Origin: Nectonema munidae
Taxonomy: Eukaryota > Nematomorpha > Nectonematoida > Nectonematidae
Length of the DNA: 64,000 nucleotides
Direction: 5' to 3'
Assembly (NCBI GenBank): GCA_030549495.1
Contig: JAUIRK010000862.1
Location: forward strand, 248,001 to 312,000
Positions 45,467 to 57,341 of this stretch are shown one piece after another (within the stretch, counting starts at the first letter, position 1; each line of letters begins with the position of its first letter). A program made the position numbers and the translations under genes. The notes beneath the pieces were generated by a model. The model was not told the origin of the DNA and ran no database searches. It was given only the letters and a program-made list of their open reading frames with translations.

Positions 45467-46423
45467 CCAAAAAATAATTCGAACGCGATGAGAAAATGGG
45501 TTAAAGATCAGAACCCCAGATGGAAGAGTGATAGCGAACATTTGTTCTTGCAGTTTTGAAGGACTCGACTTTTTATAGTTTCAAATGTTTGATCAATCAG
45601 CAATTGATTAAAAATTTTCTACGGTAAAAATACCTCATCAGAAGAGAAGTAATTATATTGCTTAGTAACGTATTCACCATTTTTGAGCTAGAGTGTTCGT
45701 TTTACTTTCTTTTCTGTTTTTTACTGTCACTTTTGACATAGAAATCTTATTACGCGAAGCATTAATTGAAACCAATGGCAACGCTTTGGAGGAAAGGCAG
45801 TATTGCCGTTATGAATTTTAGAAAAATTCCAGATTAGAGGAGAAATAAGCATAGATTTAGTGAATAAACCCCAAGATTAATGAAATATTTTGAAAAATAA
45901 AGAAATTAGGGTGTTTCATTTACTCAAAATATCAAGATTGATTGATTATCTTTTTCCAATTTATGTATCCTTTGTTCAGTCTTGCAAATTTGAGAGTAGT
46001 CCTTATTTTTGATTTACAAGTGAACATATGAGGAATTATTTTTTGTTGTGTGTTGTTTTGACAAAACATGTTACTTGATATTTGATGTATTTAATTTCTC
46101 CGTAAATTTTGTTTTTGTGATGTTGTTTTGAGAAAACTAACTTTCAACAGAATGAGAAGTATCGTTATGAATTTTAAAACACATTTGAATACTTGGAACG
46201 ATTCCGTCTGTGATTTCACGCAATATTCTGGTATTTTATAATTTGCAAAAAAGTTAACAATTATAAAAATTAATTAAATAATATTTTATAGTTCATTTAA
46301 TTTATTAAATTTATTGAAGGTTATAATGTAATTGAAAAAAATAGAATTTTATTGAAAAACTGAACATATTTTTATCTTACAAACTTTTAGTATCAAACCA
46401 AACTAAAATTTTATTTTTTTGCA

Positions 46424-48252
46424 TTACCGTTTAATGTCAGATGTTCCATTTCTGGAACATTGAAAAAAATAGTGTTTTAATACATAATCAGTGTGATTCT
46501 TTTTAAATAAATATATTCAACAGACACCAGGCTTTATATTGAACATAAAAACCTTAAAAAATTGACGGAAAAATATATTGACACTTTTGATACGTCAATT
46601 AAAAAACACGTTTATGTAAAAATTTTACCTTCTATTGAAAAAATGAAAGAAAAAACTTTAGGGTTTTGTTCCCAATAATTTTTTGCTTCAAAGAGTTTAA
46701 TTAGAGTTTGAATAAAATGTTAAAAACTTAAAATAAAAAATAATTCAAGAAAAAAAAGTTTTTGTACCAGTTTTTTAAATGTTCCAGAAATGGAACATTG
46801 GCCATTTAAGGTATCTAAAATAACATTTTTGTAAAACTTTATTTATTAATGATATAAAGGAAAACAAAGTTGATGGAGTCTTTTGTTACACTAATTACAC
46901 TTTTTCTTTGTATTTTTTTGACAAATAGAACATCTTCCTTGTGTCGACTCTACTAAATAATGTCCTTTAGTGACTCTCATATCTTTAGGTAGATGTGCTT
47001 TAGGTCCTTGTTCAAAACAACATGCTCACCAACGCATCTTGATCTTTTTTCTTCAGTCCTTCCACAATAAATATCGATGGAAAAAGGATACCCTTTTTTT
47101 GAACACATTATCCATAGTTTATACCCAAAACGAATGGGTTTACCTTTTATGTATTGCTTACAAAAATGTTTACCATAATATGGTACCATCGATTCATCGA
47201 TACTGAGTTCTGTGCTAAATATTCCAAACTGGGGAAGATTTTTGTTCAATTCGTCATAAAAAGGTAAAATCTTTGCTACTTTATTTGTGTGATCAATTTT
47301 ATTATTATCAACAATATGAAAATATGTTTTAATTTTTTTAAATGTGTTCCTTGACATTGAACTCGAAACCAACTCGACTCCAAGATCTGGTGCGGTGCTC
47401 CAGTAGTCATTTTCTTTAGGCAGGCAGTTATAGCCACTAAGCAAGACTATGCCCAAAAATTGTCCTATATCTTTCCAATCGGCATCTAAAGAAAATCCAT
47501 TCTGACTTGCATACACATTTGACTTTCAGATAGTTGTTGCAAGTATTCTTGAGGCAGTATTTTAAAGAATAGTTCAATATTGGATAATGACATCAAGTTA
47601 TGATCAAAATATTTTTTACTACTTGTTGTGTCTGATGAAAGAACTTTGTCAAATTTAAAACTCTTTTTCCAATTAGCAGTAAAGGGTTGTGAAATATTAG
47701 TATTTTTACTAAGGTTATTAGTGAACACTTCCAATTCCCCAGTTACATCAGATGCAACAACGTCTTCGAGTAAATCTTCATCTATTTCTTCAGCATCAGA
47801 AACACACGAGTTTTCGGGAGGCAAAATGCAAACATCATACTCTTTATCACTTAAATCATCTTCTATGTAGTTCACAACTGAATTCAAGGTAACAAATTTC
47901 ATCAAGCGAAAACTAAAGGAAAGCCTGGAAAACAAGGAAGAAAAAATCGATATAATTTTAGCACAAGAAATGAAGAGAGTGTTTGCTTTATAATGATTCA
48001 TTACTCACACATGTGTCTATGCAGGTGCCTTATATCTTTAAAATAAAGTGACCTGCTTTTTTCTTGTATATAACAATATCATAGTAAAGTAGCCAATGTT
48101 CCACATGTGGAACATTACATTTGTCACTTGCATGTGATGTTTTCTAATAAATCAAAAAGGTACATATACTCAATATAGTGATTAAAAATCAATAAAAACT
48201 GATTTGGAATAGAAAATTTTTTTTTTTTGCTTATTGGACACTAAACGGTTAA
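46424..48252 (-). mobile_element. piggyBac element 1, near full-span, internally deleted
   Basis: The right end is TTAA, then CCGTTTAGTGTCC (minus strand from 48252). The left end is TTA followed by CCGTTTAATGTCAGA and the palindrome TGTTCCATTTCTGGAACA (46442-46459). Further palindromes of the same class are at about 46783-46802 and at 48096-48115 (TGTTCCACATGTGGAACA). The transposase is on the minus strand. An acidic N-terminus (48001-47486) is joined, after a frame change near 47500, to NDYWSTAPDLGVELV, LSIDESMVPYYGKHF and YIKGKPIRFGYKLW. A C-terminal cysteine cluster (CSICQKNTKKKCN, then CNKRLHQLC) sits at about 46920-46860 and contains one stop. The second half of the DDE core is deleted. 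It cannot move itself. Confidence 0.9.
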
Positions 48253-48828
48253 AAAATTCTCTTATTTTTGGTTGAAAAATTGCAAAAAAATTATTATTAA
48301 GGTGTGTATTCCTTTGCAAATTCGAAATTTATTTTTTTTTAGTTTTACTTTTCAATATAAAAAATATAGTATGAATATTTTTGGCATTATTTTCGATAAG
48401 TAGGAATCTTTATTGATATAAAAATAGAAAATTTGTAAAAAATATGATTATTATTATTATATTTTAAAAGTGTGTTCGATTTAAGGAAAAAATTAACTAA
48501 TTTGCACACTAATTAACTCTATAAGAATCTATCTAGCTAAACAAGTGAAATATTTTAGTCTTTCAAGTCAAAAAATCAGGGATATACTCAATTTTTTAAG
48601 TAATCATTCGTAATCACCCAAGCTCTTTCAATCATTTATATGAAAGAAAGAAAACATATTTCGAATATGGACGCGAAAAGAATAAAAGAGTTTTAAATGA
48701 GAAAGACGGGCGGCGTGCGCGTGTCTTTTTTTGGCATTGAAAAAATAATTTCGTGAAAATTAAATCGTTTTAAGAAATTAAAAGCAAAATTATACTCCGG
48801 GAATCGAATTAGTAAGATCCTTCTAGAG

Positions 48829-49279
48829 CAGTGGTTCCCAACCGGGGTTCATGGAAGAATTTCAAGGGGTCCATGGAAATTCTACTTCAAACTACGTATG
48901 CTTAATCTCCTTTAATATACTTCTATTTTCCAAATCAATATAAATATATATATATTCAGAGCTTTTTTAAATAAATATTTTCTTCCCTTTTTTAAAGTTT
49001 CATATTTTGAATCTTTATGTATGCTTTTTATTAGTTACAATATTTTTGAAAAATTTATATTTTAATTGGAAAAAAATTTTATTCACATTTTATGTCAGGC
49101 TTTACGATTTCTCTGATTTCATACGAATAAGCATACGATTTAATCAGATGACTACAATAATTTTTTGTATAAAAATCTTTGATTAAATTTCTTGGCTCAA
49201 ACTATTCAGTTGTAGGGGTCCACAGGTAAAAAAGTGACTGAAAAAGGGGGAACGGGATAAAAAAGGTTGGGAACCACTG
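48829..49279. mobile_element. hAT-type MITE, 451 bp, perfect 8-bp duplication
   Basis: The 15-bp termini CAGTGGTTCCCAACC are exact inverses. TTCTAGAG flanks both sides (48821-48828 and 49280-49287). Non-coding interior. The intact termini and perfect duplication suggest a fairly recent insertion. Confidence 0.95.
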
Positions 49280-49328
49280 TTCTAGAGACAAAATTTTATC
49301 ATCGTATATGAATGAATATCACTTACTC

Positions 49329-49363
49329 TTCAGAAGAAGAAGAAGAAGAAGAAGAAGAAGAAG
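49329..49363. repeat. (GAA)n microsatellite
   Basis: An AGA/GAA triplet run of about 35 bases. Confidence 0.9.
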
Positions 49364-50480
49364 AAAGGAGAAATAAGGGTGAGGGATGATATATTAGCAC
49401 ATTCGGTGTCAATGTTTTTGCAAAAGAAGCAAATTCAAACAGTGACGACGATAGAAGATAGAAAGCTCAGGTTTTGAAGGTGGCAAGCGGCAGGCAGTAG
49501 CTTTTTACTTTGTATGTATAGTAGTGCATATAAATAAATAATGGCATTCATAGTGATGATGAGATTTCAATTTGCAATACTGCCTCACGAAAAAGAGCGC
49601 ATGAAATGAATGTATATTTTATTATCGTTCTTTCTGTTTCGCGCCATCATCTCTTTCTTCTGTCTTTTCAAGGTCACACCATTTCACATTATTATGTGTT
49701 TTAGACGGTAATTCTAATTGCCTGTATTTTACCTTTAGCACAAACATTATTATTTATCATCATTCCACACGGAGATTGTAGTATTTTAGCGAGAATTACA
49801 ATCGTTTTTTTGTAAAAAATCGGCTTGAAATTACGAACGAAAAAAAACGAATGCATGATGAGCTTCAAAGTTCGATACGGTTTCGATCTTGGTACCTTTT
49901 TTTAATCGAAGATTTGAAGCTCGTCACTTGACTGATAAGTAAACGACTTTTGACCTAAAAAAATCCTATTTTTTGACTTTATAATCAAAAAATTGTGACT
50001 TATTTCCTAAAGAAAAGTTAGAAGTATTTTCAATTAAAAAGACTTTTTCTTTACATTATATTAGATTAATAAAAAATTTAAAATAATATTTAATATTTTT
50101 GTTTTTTAGAAATAGTTTTTTTAATTTTTGGTTGACCTAAAAAATGCAAAAAACACAAGAAAAAATAGTTCAAACTAGTTTAAAATTGGTTTACAGTGAC
50201 CTTTTGAGAAAATGGACTTAATTGACTTTTATTCGCCCTGGACTGATAACATATTCCAGATTTTATGATTGATTAAACGTTAAGTTTCACTTACCGTTTA
50301 GGGACAGCGTTATTAAAAATTTGATTTGATTTCCTTACAACCACATGATATTTTTAAAAGTTTTTTACTGATGAATGCGTTCAACAAATAGTTGATTTGA
50401 CCATTCAGTATGCGCTTCGACAGAATGAAATATTTTTCAAACAGATAAAAAGAAGGAATTTAATCTTTTTTTGCCATTAT
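49364..50480. other. AT-rich spacer between element relics
   Basis: No exon, TIR or coding frame was recognised. Confidence 0.45.
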
Positions 50481-51600
50481 TATCTTCAGAGGCTATTATT
50501 TTTCCTTAACAAATGAAGATTTCTATTGGTCAACTTCGATGGATATTCGATGTGAACTGTTTCACATGTATAATGAGTAGACAGAGATTTTGAGAGTTGA
50601 AAAAGTTTCCCCATTTTTCAGATAATATGGAATTGAATGCTAATGATAAATACGCAAAAAGTAGACCCTTATATGATCACTTGAATAAACAGCTAATACA
50701 GTTTAGTGTTTTTTCAGAATATTTATCAATTGACGAGTCCATGGTTCCATATCATGGTCGACATAGTGGTAAGATGTACATAAAAGGCAAACCCATCAGA
50801 TTTGGGTATATAATTTGGGCTATTGGCAATGAAGATGCTTGTCCTTTCATGTTACAACTTTATGCTGGAGCAGAAGAGAAACGAGAAGAAAGCTTTGGAA
50901 TGAGTGTTGGTTTAAAAGTTAGCATCAATTTTAAATAATCCATAAAATCACGTGATTTACATTAATCATTTTTTTTACTTGCCAAAAGACACTTGAATAC
51001 TTGACCACAGAAATAAGCTCTACTCAAAAATGTCTCTTAAAGTCAGTAAAAAGACATTTGACGATAGAGAGATAACTCGGTAGTGACATTCGCTTCAAAT
51101 TTTGAAAAAATTTACCCTTTGTTAAAAACTGAAGAATGGATTTCCAAAGAAAAGAAAAAATAGAAATTGCTAAACCCAATCTTGTTAAAAATTATAGTAA
51201 ATATGTGGGAAGCGTGAACGTTATGGATCGTGTCTTATCCTCATACAGGCCAGTTTTAAGAGAGAAAAAAATGTATTGGAACTTATTCAACAATGCCTCA
51301 AATCTAGCATTTGTTGCAAGTTGGAGAATATATTCCTACTCAAATAGTACCAATAAACTTACTCACCTTGTCTTTAGACGTGAAGTTGTAATGAATTGGC
51401 TTTTTTTAAAGAGAAAAACGGGTTCGTGTGGGTGATCCAACAAAGGAAACGAACGGCCATTTCTTGACAAGCGCTACAAAACAAAGCAGATGTGTTTTTT
51501 GTCAGGAAAATACGAAAAAAGAATGCAAAAATTGCCAAAAGCGGCTACATGAGAGATGTATGGAGGAAGCCTTTCATTCTAAATTTTAGTTAAAATTTTA
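50480..51600 (+). mobile_element. piggyBac transposase relic 2
   Basis: Plus-strand frames follow piggyBac order: EDFYWSTSMDIRC, YLSIDESMVPYHGRHSGKMY, YIKGKPIRFGYIIW, then KPNLVKNYSKYVGSVNVMDR, SSYRPVLREKKMYWNLFNNA and a C-terminal CVFCQENTKKECKNCQKRLH. It is clearly related to element 1 (IDESMVPY.G, KGKPIRFGY). The third catalytic aspartate, usually in GGVD, reads GSVN, so even the surviving core lacks it. Several frame changes and a gap near 50.94-51.1 kb are present. A palindrome-like TTCCACATGTGGAA lies after the stop at about 51655. Outer ends were not resolved. Confidence 0.88.
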
Positions 51601-52339
51601 GTAAAAAATTTAAATAAAAATTTATAACATTTTTGCCTTGGAGCGCCAACATTCCACATGTGGAAGATTGAAAAAATTTTTTATTATTTTTTATTTTGGG
51701 TTGTAAATTAAGCAGCTGCTACATCTGCTACTATGTTAATTTCGGCTCTGGTGGTAATCAAACATATATAGACAGGTTTTATTGAAAGTAAAAGTGTATT
51801 AAAGAATATCATATATTACATACTTCAGTGATATTAAATCAATTTACGTAATCAATCCTTTACCATCCAGTGACGTCAATCAAAAAAATTGACATGCAAC
51901 CATTGGCTATCTGGATCTCAATCAAGTTTCGTCTTAATTTTACTTAGAATAAAATAAACACGTATATTGAAGAACTTATTATAACTTTTAGGCTACGAAA
52001 ATTTTAGTTTCGTATATTTTGGGTGTTTTTAAATCAAATTTTGAGTAATTTCTTATTTCTATCTTAAAATTAAAAGGTCTTTTTATTTCTGCATTGTAAA
52101 CTTATGAATTTTTCACTATGAAATACGCTTTAAGATAAACCCTAGTTCAAAATGAATACAACATTCAAAAAAATTTTATCAAAATTTATAAGCATTGCTA
52201 GACAATATTTTTTATGCTTTTTTGTAATTTTATTTTTATAAAATGTAGAATATTTTTTATATTTTAAATTTGTTTTTTGTCCCATTTCTACAATGGTTTT
52301 TCTTTCTGTTTGTCTCTACTATCCAGTTACAGCAATTCA

Positions 52340-53765
52340 ATGAATAAAAAAATGATAAAACAACTGAAACTTTTTTTACTGAGTCAAGTGGAGATGAAAT
52401 TACTTCTGATTATAGTGTTGATGTTTTTTCAGAGCAGTTTAGTATTGACACTGACTCTACTGATAGTAAAGAGAGTTTGACTGTTCAAAGTAAGTCCTAG
52501 AGTCAGGATATATACAAGGCATCAGATTGAACTGAATGGAAAATACTGAACAACTTTTGAAGTAATAAAAAAATATCTTGAAAGAATCTTCAAGGCCAAC
52601 GTTTCTAGCTAAAAAAAATCGCAAAGATAGTTATGCCAGTGCTTGGTTGCTTTTTATTGATTCTTTTATACTCAAAACATCATGAACAAAAAAATAAGCT
52701 CAACGTGCTTTATGTAATTCTTCATGCAATGCTCCGAACTAAAATGTAAGATGAGTTACGATTTCAAAGAATATTGAGCTCCATTCTCTTTGGTCTAGTG
52801 ACAGGGGTTTACCTATTTATAAAAAAGAAATTGATTTTTTGAAATTTTACAGTTTGTTGAAAAGAATGAAAACAGATCAATTTGCTGCAACATCATCACA
52901 AATTTGGAATCGCTTTACCAAAAACTGTCAGCAAATGTATACTCCAGGAAGTGCAATAACTGTAGACGAACAATTTATTTCCAAGCAAGACGCGTTCTCC
53001 TTTTACCCAATTTATTACTCCCAAGCCTGCTAAGTATGGACAAAAAATGTGGCTTGCTGTGGATGTTGAAAATAGAGATTGGCTGAATGGCTTTCCTCAT
53101 TTAGGTAAAGATGAAAAGCGTTCAAACGATTTGACTCTGTCTGAACATCTTGTTTGTTGTTCTAAAGCTTGTAGAGCCGTATTTCAAAAGTGGAAAAAAT
53201 GTTACAACAGAGCATTTTTTATTTCTCTCAAATTCACTAGAAAGTTGGAAAAAGAATCACTGGCTTTGGTAGGTACAATGAAAAAAAGGCAGAAAGGAGA
53301 GTCCTCAAGAACTAAAAAATTTTTTAATGAAAGAGTAGGAATAATTTGTTTTCGAAAATGAAGGCATTACATCAACGTTTTATCAGGCAAGGACAAATAA
53401 ATCTGTTTACGTTCTTAGTAGTCAGCATGAACAAGGTGAAATAAGAGAAAATGTATATAATTATTGAATATTATAACTGTATTAACTATGGTGTGGGGAT
53501 GTGTTGTATCAAATGGCACGACATTACAGCATTGAATCCTATTCGAGAAGATGGCCAGTTCATACCTTCTACAATACTTTGGACTTGGCTGCTATATGTT
53601 TGAATTTTATACAGAAAAGTGACAGATTTCAAGAAAATTATTTCTACAAAAATTGGCGCAAGAGTTAGTTGAAGATCAAATTGTGAGCAAAGCTTTTCTT
53701 CTGAAGATGGTGATGATATGATAGAAAAAATACAAAGAAGAAATGTCAAGTCATTATTTATGGCC
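52340..53765 (+). mobile_element. piggyBac transposase relic 3, a different lineage
   Basis: An acidic stretch (FTESSGDEITSDYSVDVFSE) is followed by LLKRMKTDQF, FTKNCQQMYTPGSAITVDEQ, KYGQKMWLAVDVEN, LNGFPHLGKDEKRSNDLTLS, LALVGTMKKRQKGES and YSRRWPVHTFYNTLDLAAIC. This matches the order of canonical piggyBac (VTVDEQ, YGIKI, PYLGKG, VGTVRSNK, RRWP). The VDEQ signature differs from the IDES of relics 1 and 2. In the last motif GVD..DQM reads CGDVLYQM, so the later aspartate is lost. Several frame changes and stops are present. It abuts the 3' end of the LINE at about 53.77 kb. Confidence 0.88.
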
Positions 53766-53769
53766 CAAC

Positions 53770-56700
53770 TATAGGCATCATTTTGAACCAAAGAAGATTT
53801 AAGATTTTGCTTGAATTTCGAGGTAGTAATGTTAAAAAAGTCAAATGGATTAGGTAAACTATTCTATAGACTAAAGATTGTTTAAATTTTTGTAATCTAT
53901 AGAAAGATATTTCAACTGAGTGGGTATTACGTAAATAGTAAGGTTTTATGTTTTCATTTATCATAAATTCTTCATATACAATCAATGGAAGCATGAGGTG
54001 AAAGTATTAGTACAAAAAGAAATTCAGTTTATAAATATATATGCCTGATACTTTCAAAAGTTTTTCTCGGAAAAACACCAATGCTGTGTGAGAATTTCTA
54101 TCCATATCATATGCTATACGAGGTGCTTTTTTTGTTGAACAAACAAACTATTGATGTTAGCGTTTCCCCATATCAAATTACAATAGAGCAAATGTGGAAG
54201 AAAGACACAGGTTAATTTTGACCATGTTAAACTCGCAAACTTTTAAAACTTTATCGATGCTTTCTGGTAAAATAGAAAAAGCACGGTTATTGATTGGTAT
54301 ATTAAATGAAATATCATCTACAAATAAAAAAAAATCTATTGTATTATCACACCGATATATATATATATCGTTTATGAAAATGTTAAATAGCAAGGGATCG
54401 ATGATTGATCCGTGGGGGACTCCGTGACTTATTGGAATGGGGATTGGTTGATTGTTCATCATCATAGAAGACAATTTGTGGCCTTTCATGCAAATATGAT
54501 TTCAGTAATGTGAGGCTTGATGTTTTAAGCCATACAGTGATAGCTTTTTTAGAAGTAATCTGTGACAAATGATGTCAAAAGCCTAAGAAAGATCTATGAA
54601 AACAGACACAACATTTTTTACAACATTATTGACAAACGTTGCATGTAGTAGTTCTGAATTGTGACTCTTTCTAAAACCAAATTGGAATCTGAAGAGCAGG
54701 TCATTTTTTTCAAAATAAGTTCAAAGCTGACTGTAAATTAACTTTTCAAAGATTTTTGAAAAAGTACAAATCAGACTTATTGGGCGATAATTTTTGACGT
54801 CATGTGTATCTCCTTTTTTATGAATAGGAATGATTTTACTGACTTTGAAAACACGAGGAATGCACGAAGAGTCAAGGCACGAGTTATAACCAATAAGAAG
54901 ATATTTTGCAATTGAATTACAAATACATTTAATCAGACCAAGTCCATTGGTTTGACCCAATACCATACACATTAGAAGAGTGAGACTTAATAGAATCAAT
55001 GGCAAGAATGAGATCATTCATAGAAAATCTATGAAAATTAAACTGACTATCGGAACAAATATTAAAATCATCTTCAGAGAAGCTATGAGAAGGGCTTTTA
55101 GAGGTGAATTTGAACTGAGAACTAAAAAGGTTGACTATGGTACTTGCTTCAGAAACATCCCTTATCATTTTTTAAAACTATCTTATATTTTTTTTAGGTT
55201 TAATCACGCTATTGAGATTGTTCCAAAAAGTTTTGGTTGAAGTGCTTTCATTGAAGAGATTTTCCATATGTGCTTTTTTAGCTGCCTTTATTTTATACTT
55301 GATTATGTTTCTTATTTCAACATACTGTTGTTTCAAGAGCTCTGAACGAGAGTGTTTCAACAAGATGTATTTTTTCCCTTTTTTTTTTTAATTATCTTCA
55401 GAATATCTTCGTTCATCCATTGGTTAAATGAAGTTCTGTAATAATTGGACCGTTTGGAAATAAGTTATGTTCAAGTTGATCTCCTTCACAAATTTTTGGT
55501 TGATTTTTGAAAAAAAAAATAGATTTGGTTCAATGTTATTCAGAAGATATTTGTCCCAGTCGAAATTAGAAATGTTTCTGATGAAACTATTTTTATCAAA
55601 CTTTTTGATGAATTTTTGCTGGTTTAAGCCATAGCTTTTTGAAAGAGAAAGTAAAATTGGAAAATGATCGGACATTGTAATGTAAATAATATAAGCATGA
55701 TATATATTATTGAAAGTAGAAACAAAAAAATGAGCTAAAACGGTTTGACTACTATATCTTGTGTACTTTGTTATTGCAGGTATGAAAGAATGAGATAAAA
55801 GAATATTCACAAAGTCATTTATATTTTTAAGTTTTTCAATTTTCAAAAAATCAAAATTAAAATCGCCTACATATTTTTTTTATTTCTCAGCCTAATTTAT
55901 CATCCAAATGCGACAAAAACTCGTTAACATTGTCAAAATCATTTATTGGTCTTCTGTAAGGGTTATTAATGATGATAACACCTTGTTGATTATTCAACCA
56001 AACTTCAACAGTAAAGTATTCAAAAAGGTTGTTGTAGAATTTTTGTTTGATTTCATAATTGATATCATGAGAAATGTAAAAAGCTAGACCTGAATGTGAA
56101 TTGCTACTATTAAATGAGTGAATTAGTTTATATCCTTTTATTTCAAAATTATTCAGACAACTTTCTGAACACCAAGCTCCTTGAATGCACATCACATGTA
56201 TTGGGTTATTTTTATTTTTATTGAAATTATATACAAAGCATTCGAGATAAGAAAACTTTGGATTCAAGGATTGAACATTTAGGCTTAAAATATTGAAATT
56301 ATGTAAATCTAAAATTTAATTTTCGAAACAAAAATTGGAAGCACATAAATTATTATTGAAAATGAGATCATCTGAAAAGTGACTCAAAGAAAGCAAGTCA
56401 TGAGAAAAGTTATTAAGTTTATGTAAATCATTAAAAACATCTATTGAGTTATCATTAAACACCATCAGTCAATATTTAAATCTATCAAACTACTTTTATA
56501 TTCGAGATGTTTTTTGATAATTAACCCGTTATCCACCAGAATAATCAGACGATAATCTAATGCAAAGCAGATTTGTATTTAAAATCATTAATAAACGCAG
56601 ACGATTCACATTTTGGTAAAGTCAACATAAGACGACTGTGGTCGATAACCGGTTATCGGACAATTTCTGTTCGTTAATGAGTGATTAAAATTAGTTGAAT

Positions 56701-57060
56701 TCGATTTTAAACAATTAATACACTTCAAATTATTTGAGCTCTATTCTTGAGAACAATCAGTTTCTAAATGACCACTTGAGCTGCAAGCACTTATTATCCG
56801 ACTTACAATCTTTTTTAGCATGTGAAAGGCTCCCACAATTAGTGCACTGTTTATGCCATAAATAATTACTACATTTACATTTTTGAAATAAACGATAAAA
56901 ACAAAAAACATTAGCCTTAAGTAAATTGTAAATGTACTTATCAATTAAAAACACAACATTTTTATATTTCTCATTCTTCGATTTAAATTCAAGTAAACAT
57001 TTTTAATTACTCCCTGAATCCACCAAGTCCTTGATTTTTGGATTTTTAGCCATGATCAAG
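53770..57060 (-). mobile_element. CR1/jockey-like LINE, almost full span, broken
   Basis: Minus strand, 5' to 3'. ORF1 tail with a zinc knuckle (CTNCGSLSHAKKDC, CX2CX4HX4C) at about 56.8 kb. Endonuclease part at 56267-55424 (VMCIQGAWCSE, SHSGLAFYISHDINYEIKQ, TMSDHFPILLSL, the last being the SDH motif). RT at 55170-54180 (VFKVSKIIPIHKKGD, NYRPISLICTFSKIFEKLIY, GVPHGSIIDPLLFNIFINDI, FVDDISFNIP). C-terminal block YCNLIWGNANINSLFVQQKK down to 53.77 kb. In the RT box the expected ADD reads VDD. At least several frame changes and stops exist. A TTAA miniature element (56521) sits between the ORF1 and ORF2 remains. Confidence 0.87.
56521..56656 (-). mobile_element. TTAA miniature element, family B, nested in the LINE
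   Basis: It begins TTAACCCGTTATCCACCAGA. The far end, reversed, has CCGGTTATCGACCAC followed by AGTCGTCTTATGTTGACT, a worn version of the family B palindrome. The interior carries CAGACGATAATC and GCAGACGATTC. Confidence 0.8.
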
Positions 57061-57202
57061 CTCGCTATATTTTCATTTGCAATGTCTTTTCAAATCGAAA
57101 ACTTTATTTTCGGAAAAACTTTTTTCTGTCTCAAAAAATTCACATTATTCGACTTCAATAAATTTTCAGCCTTTCATAGTGTTGGCATCAGGAAAAAACA
57201 CT

Positions 57203-57341
57203 TTAACCCATTTAAGACCAAGCAAAGCAGACGATATCTAAAAAAAACGCAGACGATTTATATTCAAAATCATTGAAAAAAGCAGACGAAGATGAAATTA
57301 CTTATGTTCCAAAATAGGAACATTGGTCGTAAATGGGTTAA
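57203..57341 (+). mobile_element. TTAA miniature element, family A
   Basis: TTAACCCATTTAAGACCAAG at the left, CATTGGTCGTAAATGGGTTA(A) at the right, the 18-mer TGTTCCAAAATAGGAACA, and three GCAGACGA motifs. Nearly identical to the copies at 27194 and 63477. Confidence 0.9.

Noticed and set aside
53486-53791. 101-codon minus frame
   Set aside because: Antisense shadow of the piggyBac relic 3 C-terminal region, which reads correctly on the plus strand.
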